Assembly (NCBI GenBank): GCA_020746995.1
Contig: JAGPXD010000005.1
Span: 2,108,001 to 2,172,000, forward strand
DNA: 64,000 nt
DNA from: Plectosphaerella cucumerina
Taxonomy: Eukaryota > Ascomycota > Sordariomycetes > Glomerellales > Plectosphaerellaceae
Direction: 5' to 3'
This document shows positions 34,477 to 46,021 of the stretch, piece after piece; positions within the stretch are counted from its first letter, which is position 1; every line of letters begins with the position of its first letter. The translations under genes were made by a program, and so were the position numbers. The notes beneath the pieces are model-generated. The model saw only the letters and a list, made by a program, of their open reading frames with translations, was not told the DNA's origin and did not search any database.

Positions 34477-35320
34477 CGTGTCTCCGTGTGTCGTCTTCCT
34501 TTGGATCTTTCAGCTTTGCTTGAAGGGGCTGGATTCACGCTAGTGCGAACGCGAGATGGCGGGCGGAAAGGATGAGACGACAGCGTGGCAGAACCCGCGG
34601 AGAGCTGGGTGCGCAGTTCCGTGGGCGGCATTTTGAAGGCGGGCGATGATGGGGCTCGAGTACGCGGACACGACGAGCTGTGGCGCAGGCTTATCGCAGG
34701 CGCCGCAAGGCTCTTGGATGGCTTCACTCGGAGGTAGGGTGACTCATGGTGACGGATGAAGGTGCTGAGAGAACGGAGAGAGGAAAGGGGATAAGCCGGG
34801 GGAGGCATCGTCTCGGGCATGGCTGTGAGGGGTCCGGTCCATGGACGTGCAGCGGGTGGTGATGGGCGTGCAGGACGGGAAGTCTGGGCGCGCGGATTTA
34901 AGGCAGGATTACCGCCGGGGGACTTCGGTGGCCTGAGATGGATGGGTGACCCCCTGTAAAGACATGCAAAGGGAGATGCAGTCTCGCTGCAGCCACGTCC
35001 GCGGAGCGGGGCCGGGCTCCGGCCGGGCGGCTCCGTGGGTACCGGAAGACGGATGAGTGCACTGGAGACGGCACCGGTAGCAGCGACGGCATGGACATGG
35101 AGCATGGAGAAGCGTGAAGAGTCTTTTCTCCGGTCCGCTGTGCATGTAGCGTTGTTGAGAGGGAGAAGTCAGGCTCGTCAGAAGACAGAAGTCAGGTATT
35201 AATACTGATTGGGAGATGCTCCATCATCGTCATTGCCATCATCACCAACATCAGCTTCAACATCATTCATCATACTGCATCCTACACATCTACCGGCATA
35301 GCCACCCCCACAGCACCAAG
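34477..35320. promoter_or_regulatory. Shared divergent promoter of the Zn2Cys6 regulator and the SDR
   Basis: 844 bp between divergent start codons. CGG and CCG triplets, the half-sites of Zn2Cys6 factors, are clustered at about 34998-35040 and include an inverted pair CGG-N7-CCG at 35002-35014. In GC-rich DNA such triplets also arise by chance. The SDR side has an AT-rich TATTAATACT at about 35197 and a CAT/CAC-rich leader. Confidence 0.4.
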
Positions 35321-36435
35321 ATGAACTGCCGCCAAGAAGACGTCCTCAAGTTCACAGAAAAGGACATACCCAACCTCGACGGTCACGTCGTCATCGTCAC
35401 CGGAGGTACGTATGCACCTCAGCCCCCCTCGGCATTTGCCCTGACTAACGCCCCCCTCCCACAGGAAACAGCGGCATCGGCTACGAGACGACGAGGCAGC
35501 TCGCCCTCAAAGGTGCACGGGTATACGTCGCCAGCCGTTCCGCCGATCGGGTTCAGGCAGCCATCGAGCGCATGAAGCAGTCGGTCGGCGAGGGGAAGAA
35601 GCTCGACGTTCGTTTCCTCAAGCTCAACCTTGAGGACCTCAGCTCCGTCAAGGCTGCGGCGCTGTCGTTCGCGGCACAAGAGGATCGGCTCGATATCTTG
35701 ATCAATAATGCCGGAGTTATGAACGCGCCCTACAAGTTGACGGTTGATGGGCTCGAGTCGCAGTGGCAGGTTAATTACCTGGCCCCTCATCTGTTGACGA
35801 CGTCTCTGATGCCAATGCTGTTGGCGACTGCTGCGGCAGCGGGCACGCTGGACAGGGTGCGCGTTGTCAATGTCGTGAGCAACGCCGCGTTTTTTGGGCC
35901 CAAGACCATCCAATTTGAGGACGTCAACATGACCGATGCGAAGGGCATGATGGTGCTGTGGTGGGTTTTCTCCTTGCTTCAAGGGTCGAGGCTTTTGCTG
36001 ACAGGAGGACAGGCAACGGTACGGCCACGCGAAGCAGGCGAGCATTCGCGACGCAAAAGAGATCAACGATCGCTACGCTTCGAAGGGTGAGTCGATCGTT
36101 TGCTTAAGAGCTGCGCATCTGCTGACATCCCAGGCGTCACGGCCTATTCGGTGCACCCCGGCATCGTCAAGACCAACCTCCAGAGCACCGACCCATCCAT
36201 GATGGGCAGCCTGATCCGCATGACGATGAAGATGACCCCCTCGGCATCGGCTCTCAGCGGTTCCCTCAATTCGCTCTTCTGCGCCACGAGCCCTCGCGCA
36301 CCGGTCGTCGGTCAAGGTCGTTACTTTGTGCCCGTGGCTAAGCTCGACACAGTGGCTGACGCGTGGCTCAATGATGCCGAGACCAACGCGCGGCTGTGGG
36401 AGGAGAGTACGAAGAGGCTGGAGGAGGTGGTCTAG
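35321..36435 (+). CDS. Short-chain dehydrogenase/reductase (SDR), retinol dehydrogenase/WW-oxidoreductase-like
   Basis: An NAD(P)H-dependent oxidoreductase of 318 residues. Exons 35321-35405, 35465-35960, 36013-36086, 36134-36435; phases 1, 2, 1. The Rossmann nucleotide motif TGGNSGIG is assembled across the first intron. NNAG follows (in DILINNAGVM), then the catalytic Ser in NVVSNAAFFG and the YxxxK pair in RYGHAK, completed only after the 52-bp second intron is removed. The C-terminal VHPGIVKTNL fits the class. Start 35321 (CACCAAGATGA) is preferred over an in-frame ATG at 35216, because the extra N-terminus would be His/Ser-rich leader. Its substrate is unknown. Neighbours suggest a small regulator-enzyme-transporter unit. 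Confidence 0.92.
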
Positions 36436-36928
36436 GATGAGGTGTGAGATGGATGGATGGGACTTGACCAAATGCACACTGCTGCGTCGATTGAACTGCT
36501 GTTAATTGCGGCAAGATCTGATGACTAATGATATTGCACGCCGCTTTAATGACTTCCCTCCACTTCCCCGCTAAACAACCATGGATGCCGTCTTAGCCGT
36601 TCAGCGCCCCGCCCCCGGGGCCAGAGCGTAATTCAACCTCCCGAGGCCCCCCTAAACGAAGCCGAGTCCGATTCAGCGAGGGGGTCGTACTCGGGCATCT
36701 CTCACGGGAATTGTGTAAAATCCGTCGGGGTCCCCCTGCCGGTTGTCTGTCACTTTTGTCGCGTCACTCTTCTTCATGTAACCGTAACCTTTCTTCTCTC
36801 GTCATTCTGCCTGAGAAGGATGTTGTCCTCCCTCGCTGTCACCATCTAATACTACCTGTACATACCTCACCTTACCCAAGGAAACTACCTTCGACTCCTA
36901 CCCGCCGTCACACCACTCATCGTTCGAC
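36436..36928. other. Intergenic region upstream of the second DHA1 transporter
   Basis: About 490 bp. It holds the SDR 3' flank and the promoter and C-rich leader of the transporter. No separate gene. Confidence 0.6.
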
Positions 36929-38764
36929 ATGTCGTCTCACAAGCCCGGCGAGGCTCCAGATGTGGCGACTGCCGACGACGCGACACTGGATGTCAGGGGC
37001 GACGATGCCTCGCGACTGCGCGAGCCACCATCCGCAGACGAGAAGACCGTCGACATCAGCGAGGACAAGAACACCGCAGCAGTACCCAACGATGACCCTG
37101 AAAAAGCCCAGCCAGCCTCATCCACCGCGCCAGCGAAACCTATGATCGGCGTCAAAACCCCCGATGACCCAGACAACATCGTAGGCTGGGACGGCCCCGA
37201 CGACCCCGAAAACCCCTACAACTGGCCCGCCTGGCGCAAAGTAGCAAACTGCGGCGCCATCAGCGCCCTCACCTTCGTCACCCCCCTCGCCTCATGTACC
37301 TCCCTCCCCTCCCCATCTCCCCAAGTCAAATACTAACAACCCTCCCCAGCCATGTTCGCCCCCGGCGTCCCCCTCCTCATGCGCGAGTTCGAAAGCCGCA
37401 GCACAACCCTCGCCTCCTTCGTCGTCTCAGTCTTCGTCCTCGGCTTCGCCGCCGGACCCCTCCTCTGCGCGCCCCTGAGCGAGATCTACGGCCGCCTCCC
37501 CGTCTACCACGTCTGTAACGTTCTCTTCGTCATCTTCAACATAGCCTGCGCCGTCGCGCCCAACATGACCTCTCTCATCGTCTTCCGCTTCTTCGCCGGC
37601 TGTTTTGGTAGTGCGCCACTGACCATCGGCGGCGGAACGATCGCAGACATGATCGTCCAGGAGAAGCGCGGCGGTGCCATGGCTGTCTTCTCCATCGGCC
37701 CTCTGCTGGGCCCTATTATTGGACCTGTTGGTGGCGGATTCTTTGCTGAGGCTGCGGGCTGGCGATGGGTTTTCTGGCTGCTTGCGATTCTGAGCGGTAT
37801 CATCAGCATTGTTATGTTCTTCGTGCTGCGAGAGTCGTACGCAATGATCCTCCTCAAGCGGAGGACGGAACGTCTGCGCAAGGAAACGGGTAACCAGGAC
37901 CTGCGGTCGAAGCTTGATCCAGGCCTCTCGCCCACCGATTTCTTCAAGCGTGGTATCATCCGGCCTCTGAAGCTGTTGGCCAAGTCGCCCATCACCCAGA
38001 TTTTGTGCGTACTCCCCTATTCAGGCCCCTAATGACTCCCGACTGACCCTCATAGTGCCGTCTACATCGCCATCGCATACGGATACCTCTACCTCATGTT
38101 CACCTCCATCACCCAGGTGTTCATTCAGTACTATGGCTTCACCCCTGGTACCGCCGGTCTGGCCTTGTAAGTTCACGTGTCATCTTCAACCAAATCAACA
38201 CCTACTGACCAAATCTTCTCCGCCAGCCTCGGCCTCGGCGTCGGCTCCCTCCTCGGCCTCGCCTTCTTCGCAGGCTTCTCCGACCGCTGGCTCAAACGCA
38301 AAGCCGCCCAAGAAAAAGCCGCCGGCCTCGCAGCCGGCCGTGAGCCCGGTCCCCTCAAACCAGAACCCCGCCTCATCACCCTCCCCGTCGGCGCCGTCCT
38401 CCTCCCCGCCGGCCTCTTCTGGTACGGCTGGTCCGCCAACAACGGAAGCACCCACTGGATCGTCCCCATCATCGGCACCGCCGTCGTCGGCCTAGGAAAC
38501 CTCGTCATCTTCCTCGCTCTGCAGATGTATCTCGTCGACGCCTTCGCCATCTACGCCGCCTCCGCCCTGGCCGCCAACACCGTCGCCCGCTCCGTCGCCG
38601 GCGCCTTCCTTCCCATGGCTGGGTTACCCATGTACGAGAAGCTAGGTCTCGGCTGGGGCAACAGCCTCCTCGGCTTCATTGCAGTCGGCATGATCCCCGT
38701 GTCGCTTCTGATCATCAAGTACGGCGAGCTGCTGCGGACAAAATACGAAGTGAAGAACCTGTAA
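36929..38764 (+). CDS. DHA1-family MFS multidrug-type transporter
   Basis: A plasma-membrane proton antiporter, 556 residues. Exons 36929-37295, 37350-38004, 38056-38166, 38227-38764; introns of 54, 51 and 60 bp, phases 1, 2, 2. A charged N-terminal domain carries the family-typical DPENPYNWPAWRKV just before helix 1. Motif A is present in LCAPLSEIYGRLPVY. SIGPLLGPIIGPVGGGFF carries the motif C glycines, and NTVARSVAGAFLPMAG lies in the second half. Architecture and motifs match fungal drug exporters of the FLR1/CYHR class. It lies 493 bp downstream of the SDR on the same strand, which supports a joint role in export of a modified small molecule. That link is inferred from position only. Confidence 0.92.
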
Positions 38765-39022
38765 ACTCCTAGCTGCGAGCAATCTAAGTATTGCCGCATA
38801 GCAATAGAAACATGCCTCACTGAACCTGAACCCTGCTCTCTGGCCAGGCTATGTCAGGAGCTAGCCGTGTTCTTCTTGTTCCAGCACCCCGGTGCCGTTC
38901 CCAAGCACGCTCCGCCGTATAATTTACATTTCTTTGCCGTGCATTTCCCCGATCTCTGGACAAACTGCCCGGGCCCAAAAACTAGCCAACTTGCTATTCC
39001 CACTCGACTCCCCTGGCGGCGA

Positions 39023-42000
39023 CTAGTCGTCCTCCGTGTACCGCGGGCCGCTAGCCGCCGGAGTCTCAGGTGCGCCGTATGCTGCAGGCGTCGGCGCGCT
39101 GTAGTAGCCGCCTGAGAACCCGCTGGCAGCCGGTGTAGGCGCCGAGGCCGCAGGTGTCGGGGCTGTTTCGGCCCCCCATCCGCTCTGCCAGTTGCCGCCT
39201 GGTGTGGGCGCGCTGATCGGTCCCGGGGTGGGCGCGGCGTAGGCTCCGGGTGTGGGAGCGCTCAGCGCACCGGGGGTCGGCGCGCTGAGGCCAGCACCGG
39301 GGGTCGGGGCGTCATAGCCAGACGAGACGCCGGCTGAGTAGTTCCAGGCATCGTTGCTGGCTGCGGGCGTCGGTGCCGAAGCTGCGCCGTAGGCTGGCGT
39401 CTTGGAGCCCCAGTTGTCACCGCCGTACGCAGGTGTCCTGGAGCCGAGACCAAAGGCGCCCTCGCTGCCAGGGGCTGGGGTTCTGGCGCCAGACTGCCAG
39501 GCAGGAGTCCTGGAGCCACCACCGCCGCCGTATGCCGTACGGTTGCCGTCGCCGTATGCTGTGCGGTTGCCATCAGCCCAGGCAGGCGTACGAGAGCCCA
39601 GGTCAGGACCCGACTTCCACGCGGGAGTGCGGCCGCCGCTGGGAGCTGCTGGTGCTGCATTGCTGTTAGCCTTGAACTTCTTCCACACGAAACACCCCAG
39701 CTGCCACTTACTCCTTGAACCCCACGCAGGGGTGCGCTCAGATGCGGCCATAGGCGTGCGGCCGCCTTGCCAGTCGGTACCGCGGGAGCCACCACCAAAG
39801 CCACCACCGCCGCCTCCAACTGGCCGAGGTCCGCGCTGGTTGATCTCGATCTTGGCACCAGTGTGCTTGTCCTTGAAGCTCAAATGGTCCTTGGGCACGC
39901 TGACCGTCTTGCTCTTCGTGTGAAGCTCGACACGAGCGTGTGTCTCGGTGGTGTCCTTAACGATGCCGAGGAGTCCCTTGTAGCCGCCCCTCTTGATGAT
40001 GACAGTCTGGCCGAGCGCCCTGTCGCGACCAAAGGTCTTTGGCGGCATCATCTTGTTGTCTCCGCCGTTGGGGTTGCGCTTCATGGCCGGATTCATCTCG
40101 TCCAGGTTCGGGCCGACGGGGGCGATGCGCCCGCCCTTGGCCGCAACGGTCGTGACGTTGCTGGCCCTCGTGACGAAGACGCCCGCGTTGTCATTGCGGT
40201 CATGGCTGTGCAGGAAGATGTAGGACCGGTAGATGTGGATGATCTTGCCCTGTCGCTGCTGGCCGCCATGCTCGCGAACCACGTCATCCAGTCGAATCTC
40301 GGATCCGTCTCGGTCAGCTGCAACGACAATCTTCCTCTTGGGGATCTTGTTCGCAATCTGCGACGGCATAACCTGTCTGGGGTCGCCGTTCTGGTCCAGA
40401 ACCACCAGTGACTCGCGCTCCACCTTAACGACGCAGCCCACTGTGGTTGGGTTGAGCTGCACCAGGTCGAGCAGCTCGTATTGACCGATGGAGCCCTGGC
40501 CTCCTGAGTCGCTCGCCTCGCGCAAGTCCTTGCTGAAGACCGTGACTTCCGTGTTGGACTGGTCCGTGACAAAGGTGACCCGGTCGTCGACAATCTTGAC
40601 GACCATGCCGACCTCGTCGCGGAACCTGCTCCCTCCGACAACCTTGACGTGGTCACCTTCCTTGAAGCGCTTCCTCAGGCCCTTGGTTGGCACTTCGATG
40701 ATCTGGCCGGCAAGATCACCCTCCTCAATCCTGAGCGTGACAATGTCGCCCTGGACGCTGGTGGCCTTTCCCACGACACCCCGCTGCTCACCCTGGTAGA
40801 CCTCGATCATGTCGCCAGGCAGGTACGCAATGTTCGTGTTGCTGTCCTTCAGACTCGCCGCCAGCGCCTTGAGGTCGAGGTTCTCCGTGCCATCCTCGGC
40901 CCCCGAAGCGAATCTTGTGACTTCTTCCAGCGTGGGGTTGACGTCGGTCACGACGAGTTGCTGGATCTTGATGTCCTTGACCTGGAAGCCGCTCTCAAAG
41001 TCTTCTCCCATGTACGTCCAGACCTTGGTGGCCGGGTTGCCCTGGATGTGCCGGGGGTGCCTCTTGCGTGCCTCGGCATCGCTGAAGAGGCGTTGAGGGG
41101 GGCGCGGGCCGGGCTGTCCAATGGGCCGCTTGCGCTTGCCGTCTGCGGTGAGATTGTTGGTAAGGGCGTCGTCGCGCACGCCGTAGTCCAGTCGGGGGAT
41201 GAAGCGGACCCTGGCCTCGAGACCGTTCTCCGTCAGGTCCATAACCTGAGCGAGATCACCAGCATGCTTGGCGGGCTTGCGCAGACGGACCCACGCACCA
41301 GGCTCCAGCGTGGGCGTCTTGGTAACGCGAAGAAGATCAGGTCGGTCTTTGATCTCCACGAGGACCATCTTGCTCCGGGGGTAGACGTTGAGCATGCCGT
41401 CAAGCGCAGCCATAATGTCGCCTGACCGGTGAGCCTCGACGTAGATGTAACCCTTCATGACGGACTCGACGCCGCCGCGCTCAAAGGCCGAGATGATGTT
41501 GAGCTCGTCCTTTGTGCCCATCCTCTCGGCGAGTCGCTTCTGGATGGAGAAGACGACCTCGCGCTCCTTGCCCTCCTTACAGCGGACGGCCCAAATGGTA
41601 GGGTCGTCGACGCTGGGCATGAGCAGGCGCTTGGGGACAACGACGGAGTCACCGAAGCCCCTGGCGGGACGGCGGTTGCCGTAGCGCTGGCGAAGGATCT
41701 CGGCTTGCTTCTCGGCGTCCATGCTGGCCGCCAGCTCGCGCTGGCGATCCAGGTCTCTGTGTCGGCGATCATCGTTCATTCTTTCCGTGTCGGCAACGTC
41801 GTCGGGGTGTTCATTGTCGATGAAGTCTCCAATTTCTTCGCCATCCTTCTCGTCGTCTTCGCCCTCTTCCTCGTCGTCGACCTCGGCCTCAATATCGAAG
41901 AAGGCGGCGCGGCGGTCCTTGCGACGCTTCCGTCGGTGTCCCTGGAAAGATCGTGTCAGCGGATGCCTAGGCTGTGCCTGCAAATAGCTACGGTCGGAAG

Positions 42001-42365
42001 CGTCTGACACTTACCTGTTGGACATCATCTTCTTCGTCTTCGTCTTCCTCATCTTCCTCGTCCTCGTCGTCATCGTCGGCCGCACGCCTGCCACCGACAT
42101 CTTCTTCTTCTTCGTCCTCATCCTCTTCCTCGTCGGCGCCGTCATTCTGAGGGACCCTATCCGTCTTTGTCGCTACGGGCGATGAATCCACCCCAGCGTG
42201 GCGATCGTCATCGTCGTCATCCTGGATGCTGGGGTCGCGCTTCGCAGGCTTCGTCTCATGGATGTCGTCGGCATCTTCGTCGTCGGAAACATCGGCAGGC
42301 TGAGGGTTGAAATCCTCCTCTTCCTCGGAGTCGTCGTATTGGTTGCCGTAGTCGTGAGACGCCAT
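39023..42365 (-). CDS. spt5: Transcription elongation factor Spt5
   Basis: The large subunit of DSIF (Spt4-Spt5), which clamps RNA polymerase II and couples elongation to RNA processing. 1070 residues; exons 42365-42015, 41941-39712, 39654-39023. A highly acidic N-terminus (D/E runs, residues 1-180) is followed by the NGN domain (about 232-325, starting IWAVRCKEGKEREV), which binds Spt4. Several KOW domains come next (from PTLEPGAWVRLRKP to RGGYKGLLGIVKDTTETHAR). The C-terminal repeat region has many S/T-PAW/Y and SAPTPG units, the phosphorylatable CTR. A 57-bp intron with GCTAAC branch lies inside the CTR; unspliced, it stays open and adds 19 codons. Start ATG 42365 gives the normal family length. 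It is divergent from the PPAT gene with a 490-bp shared promoter. Confidence 0.96.
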
Positions 42366-42855
42366 GGCGGGCGAGTTAAGGCCCAGCTGGCGCTGCAAGG
42401 CAAGAGCGAGCGATCAGAAGGATTGTTGTTCGAGGGTATCGGCTTCGATGTGTAGTCAATTGACGCAAGATTAGTTGGAAGCCTCGAGGGATTGAGGGGA
42501 ATCTGGTGATGTTTGAGGAAATGAGGATGAAGGAAGGTGCGCAGGCAACAGGACGCTCCAGCTTCAAGTCAAAGAATAAAGGTCGCGTCGCGGACTTTGG
42601 TTGGCCAAGCTGCCAGGGAGCAGCAATGTGAAGCAAAGCCACTCAAACTTGGACTTTCGTGGCTGATGGAAAGTGGGGCCGAGGTTATCCCGGCCTGCTC
42701 CAAGTGAGCTCACTCCACGCAACACCAACATTGAGCCCCGCCAGCTACCAAGGCACATTGTACTTACCGAGTACATTCACTCGCAGCTCGGTCAAGGCAT
42801 TACTCAACGTGCTTCCTGTGAAATACCGTTTGCAATCCAGATCTCGTCAGCTCCA
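42366..42855. promoter_or_regulatory. Shared divergent promoter, spt5 / phosphopantetheine adenylyltransferase
   Basis: 490 bp between the two start codons. The PPAT frame stays open upstream to 42673, but only from a GTG, so translation is assigned to ATG 42856. No distinctive element beyond general promoter sequence was recognised. Confidence 0.5.
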
Positions 42856-44121
42856 ATGGCGTCCCGCGCGGAGCTCCCCTCTCTGCTGTTGCTTCCTTCC
42901 CCTCCAGCACCATCATCACGGGCATCACTCAGCGCAGCTTACAGACCCTCGATTTCTGCAGCCCTATCGAAAGTCAGAAATCCAGACAGCGCCAGCAAAC
43001 TAGTCATCGCCGTCGCCAGTCCGTTCTTGGACGGTTATGCACCGAGAACCAAAGCGCTCAAGTCGTGGTCAGATGTGCAGTCTCTACAAGCCGGGCTCTA
43101 CAGTCTAGTGGCCGTGGTCTGCGCTGAGCATGGTGTTGCGAGCGACGTGGGCGGCGGTCCTGGCTCGGTTGACGTGCGAATAGTCCTGGTCGACCACGAC
43201 CGGGCGAAACGGCCAGACCCGAGCTTCACGCCCAGCATTGAGCCTAGTGCGACGGTCATCGTCGACTTGCCCACGTTTGCATGCGCCTACCACTCGTGGA
43301 ACCACATCATACATCCTAATAGCGAGGCCGGGTACCAGTTGCAATCCGCCTTCCTCAAGTTTGCCGAGGGCAAGCAGACCATTCTTCAGAGCCAACTATC
43401 AGTGGTCGAAGGCGGTGTCAGCCTAACGGTGCCCGAGGGCCCAAGCAACACTGCATCACAAACACCAAGGCCGGGCAGCTACAACACCGTCTGTCTCGGT
43501 GGCACGTTTGACCATCTCCATCTGGGTCACAAGCTTCTTCTCGCCGCCGCCGCGCTCCTACTCAAGGTCCCGCTGGAGGTGGATGCAGGCCAAGGCGGTC
43601 CGACGAGCTGCAGGTACATCATCGGCGTCACTGGGGATGATCTCCTGCAGAACAAGAAGTTTGCGGAGTACGTCCAGTCCTGGGACGACCGGGCGCTCTC
43701 CGTCATCGATTTTCTGACGACCCTCCTCGACCTACGACGGGAGGGATGGAAGGGGCTCGATGGCGCGGCCGCGCGAGATCGGACCATAAGCAAGAGGGAG
43801 CCGGGCAGGATCGAGGCCGAGTTTCGGGGAGGCACCATTCGGATAGAGTGCGTCGAGATCCAGGACCCATTCGGCCCTACCATCACGGACGAGAACGTCG
43901 ATGCGCTCGTGGTGTCTGGCGAGACGCGGTCAGGCGGGCAGGCAGTCAATGACAAGAGGGCGGCACAGGGCTGGAAGCAGCTGGAAGTCTATGAAGTGGA
44001 CGTGCTGGATGCAACAGACGTCGAGGGCGGTAATGAAGCAACGGCGACGGAGGATTTCTCGGCAAAGATCAGCAGCACGGCCATCCGACAGCAACGGGCC
44101 GCCGCAGCCAAGCTGAGCTGA
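42856..44121 (+). CDS. Phosphopantetheine adenylyltransferase (PPAT), Cab4-like
   Basis: Catalyses 4'-phosphopantetheine + ATP to dephospho-CoA + PPi, the fourth step of CoA synthesis. Single exon, 421 residues. The C-terminal half carries the nucleotidyltransferase fold with the signature GGTFDHLHLGHK (about residues 214-225), in which the T/HxGH motif binds ATP, and an ISSTAIR motif near the end, as in the family. The N-terminal about 200 residues are the extension usual in fungal Cab4-type enzymes. As in yeast Cab4 there is no fused dephospho-CoA kinase domain. ATG 42856 (CTCCAATGG) is the first in-frame ATG. Confidence 0.93.
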   Translation: MASRAELPSLLLLPSPPAPSSRASLSAAYRPSISAALSKVRNPDSASKLVIAVASPFLDGYAPRTKALKSWSDVQSLQAGLYSLVAVVCAEHGVASDVGGGPGSVDVRIVLVDHDRAKRPDPSFTPSIEPSATVIVDLPTFACAYHSWNHIIHPNSEAGYQLQSAFLKFAEGKQTILQSQLSVVEGGVSLTVPEGPSNTASQTPRPGSYNTVCLGGTFDHLHLGHKLLLAAAALLLKVPLEVDAGQGGPTSCRYIIGVTGDDLLQNKKFAEYVQSWDDRALSVIDFLTTLLDLRREGWKGLDGAAARDRTISKREPGRIEAEFRGGTIRIECVEIQDPFGPTITDENVDALVVSGETRSGGQAVNDKRAAQGWKQLEVYEVDVLDATDVEGGNEATATEDFSAKISSTAIRQQRAAAAKLS

Positions 44122-44469
44122 GGTCATTGGGATTGGTAGGAGATTATGGATACACGAATCATGACGCTATGATATTATGAACGAGCCCCAGATGATAGTA
44201 TTCTTCCCATGCCAGATTTCACCGCGATGAGGTTGGCATGGACCGCCCAGTCGGGTGCTTCACCGAACCCCTCACCATGTACCGTGAACTAGCCGAATCG
44301 GCCAGAGGGGTCAATAGCCGACCACCAACCTCAACCTGAAGTAAAGATCAAGCCGAACCCGCGGGTCACAAGAAAAAGGCGCAATTCCGTTTGGGATTAT
44401 GACAGTCAAGCAGGAGTACATTACAAGCACATATCAAAGTCACCTGCGGCCCGAACCAGAAGCTCAACC
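44122..44469. other. Short intergenic region
   Basis: 348 bp; 3' flank of the PPAT gene and promoter of the quinone reductase gene. Nothing distinctive. Confidence 0.6.
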
Positions 44470-45647
44470 ATGAAGGCTGTTGTCATCAAGGAATTCGTCT
44501 CAGTGAGTCCCATCAGCCAAGATTTTGCACTCCTGAGAACTAATCCTCCCAGAACCTTGACGATGTCAAGACCTCAGATATTCCAGAGCCAACCCCAGAC
44601 CTCAAAGGCTACTTAATCAGAGTCCACGCTGCTGGAGCCAACTTTGTAGACACCCTCTACGTCTGCTCACCCCGTCCCCCAACCAAAGAGTCACGACTAA
44701 CACATCCCAGGCTCAGGGAAAACACCAAAACAACAAGTCCTTGGTCCGGCCTCCCTTCACTCTCGGCCTTGAGTTCGCAGGCACAGTCATATCCGCCCCA
44801 GCCGACTCCGACTTCGTCAAGGGAGATCGCGTCTTCGGAGGGCATACGGGGTCATATGCAGAGATCATCTCCCTCCCCGCAACCACCACCTTGCGCAGGA
44901 TCCCACCATCATGGGACTTTGCCGGCGCCGCAGGCATATGCGCCACCCTTCCTGTTTCATACGCCGCCTTAATGTCCAGAGCCGGCATCAAGTCCGGGCA
45001 GACGGTTCTCGTCCATGCGGCAGCCGGCGGTCTGGGGATCATGGCAGTCCAGGTAGCCAAAGCCTATGGATGTCGTGTCATCGGCACCGCAGGCTCGGAT
45101 GAAAAGTGCAAAGTTGCAACTAAGTATGGAGCAGATCATTGTATCAACTACAACGCTCACCCGGACTGGTGGAAGGAGGTCTTGACGTTGACGGGCGATA
45201 AAGGCGTCGACGTAGTCTATGACCCAGTCGGCCTTGTCGACCTGTCCATCAAGTGCATCGCACACTTTGGCAAATTACTCGTTGTAGGATTTGCCGGCGG
45301 GGCCATTGAGAAGATCGCCATGAACCGCGTGCTATTGAAACAGGTATCGTTGATCGGATATGTAAGTGCCATCGTCGCCCGCCAGCCACGAAGGTTGCCC
45401 AGCCTAACTCTGAAAGCGTTTTGGCGAGAGCCTCCGGAGAGATCCTGCCGAGGAGGCCCAGCTTTGGGAAGGCCTGCAGCCCCTTATCGACGACGGGAAA
45501 ATCGTTCCTGTGGTTTACGATCATGAGTACCGAGGGCTCGAAAGCGTCTCTCAGGCGCTGAAAGACTTGGCGGGCCGTCGAACATGGGGGAAGGCAATCA
45601 TCCGCCTGGAGCAGCCAACAGCGGTGTCGGTTGGAGCGAGGTTGTAA
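44470..45647 (+). CDS. Zeta-crystallin-type quinone oxidoreductase (MDR family)
   Basis: An NADPH-dependent, zinc-free medium-chain reductase, 340 residues. Exons 44470-44502 (33 nt), 44553-44660, 44711-45361, 45417-45647, all joined in phase 0. The GroES-like N-terminal domain (HAAGANFVDTLY, LGLEFAGTV, GDRVFG) is followed by the NADPH Rossmann fold with HAAAGGLGIMAVQVAK and GTAGSDEK. The quinone reductase signature is visible as the sequence around LVHAAAGGLG. No structural Cys cluster or catalytic zinc ligands are seen, consistent with the quinone reductase branch. The second intron uses an unusual donor GTCTGC, but its GACTAAC branch and CCCAG acceptor are strong. It is convergent with the WD40 gene. 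Confidence 0.93.
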
Positions 45648-46021
45648 ACAATGTTTTTCTATCACAAAGGACACCATCTTCCCAAGCAACATCCCTCCTG
45701 TCCGGCGCGCCCGTTGGGTATATATATCGCTTGCTCCTTTGCCTCCACCCCCGACGGCCCGGCCTTTTTGTCTTGGAATCTGCTGTGATGGTCTCCTGCT
45801 GCAACGGAACAGATGGCAGGCACCGTCCTCTCTTTGAACGCGCGTGGCCCATCCGAGCTACTAACTTGGAATAGGTGGACAAAATCGTCTCTCGATACAT
45901 GGCATAAAACGTTCCAAACGCCGAGCTTCGCAATGCGGATGCCGCCAGTTTTGAGCACAAGGATTTCAGGAGGAAACGGAAAATCTCGTCGTCGTCATGG
46001 TCTGCTCGTATCTCGGTGTCT
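45648..46021. other. Convergent 3' flanks
   Basis: 374 bp between the tails of the quinone reductase and WD40 genes. It contains the word TATATATATCGC near 45717. No gene seen. Confidence 0.6.
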
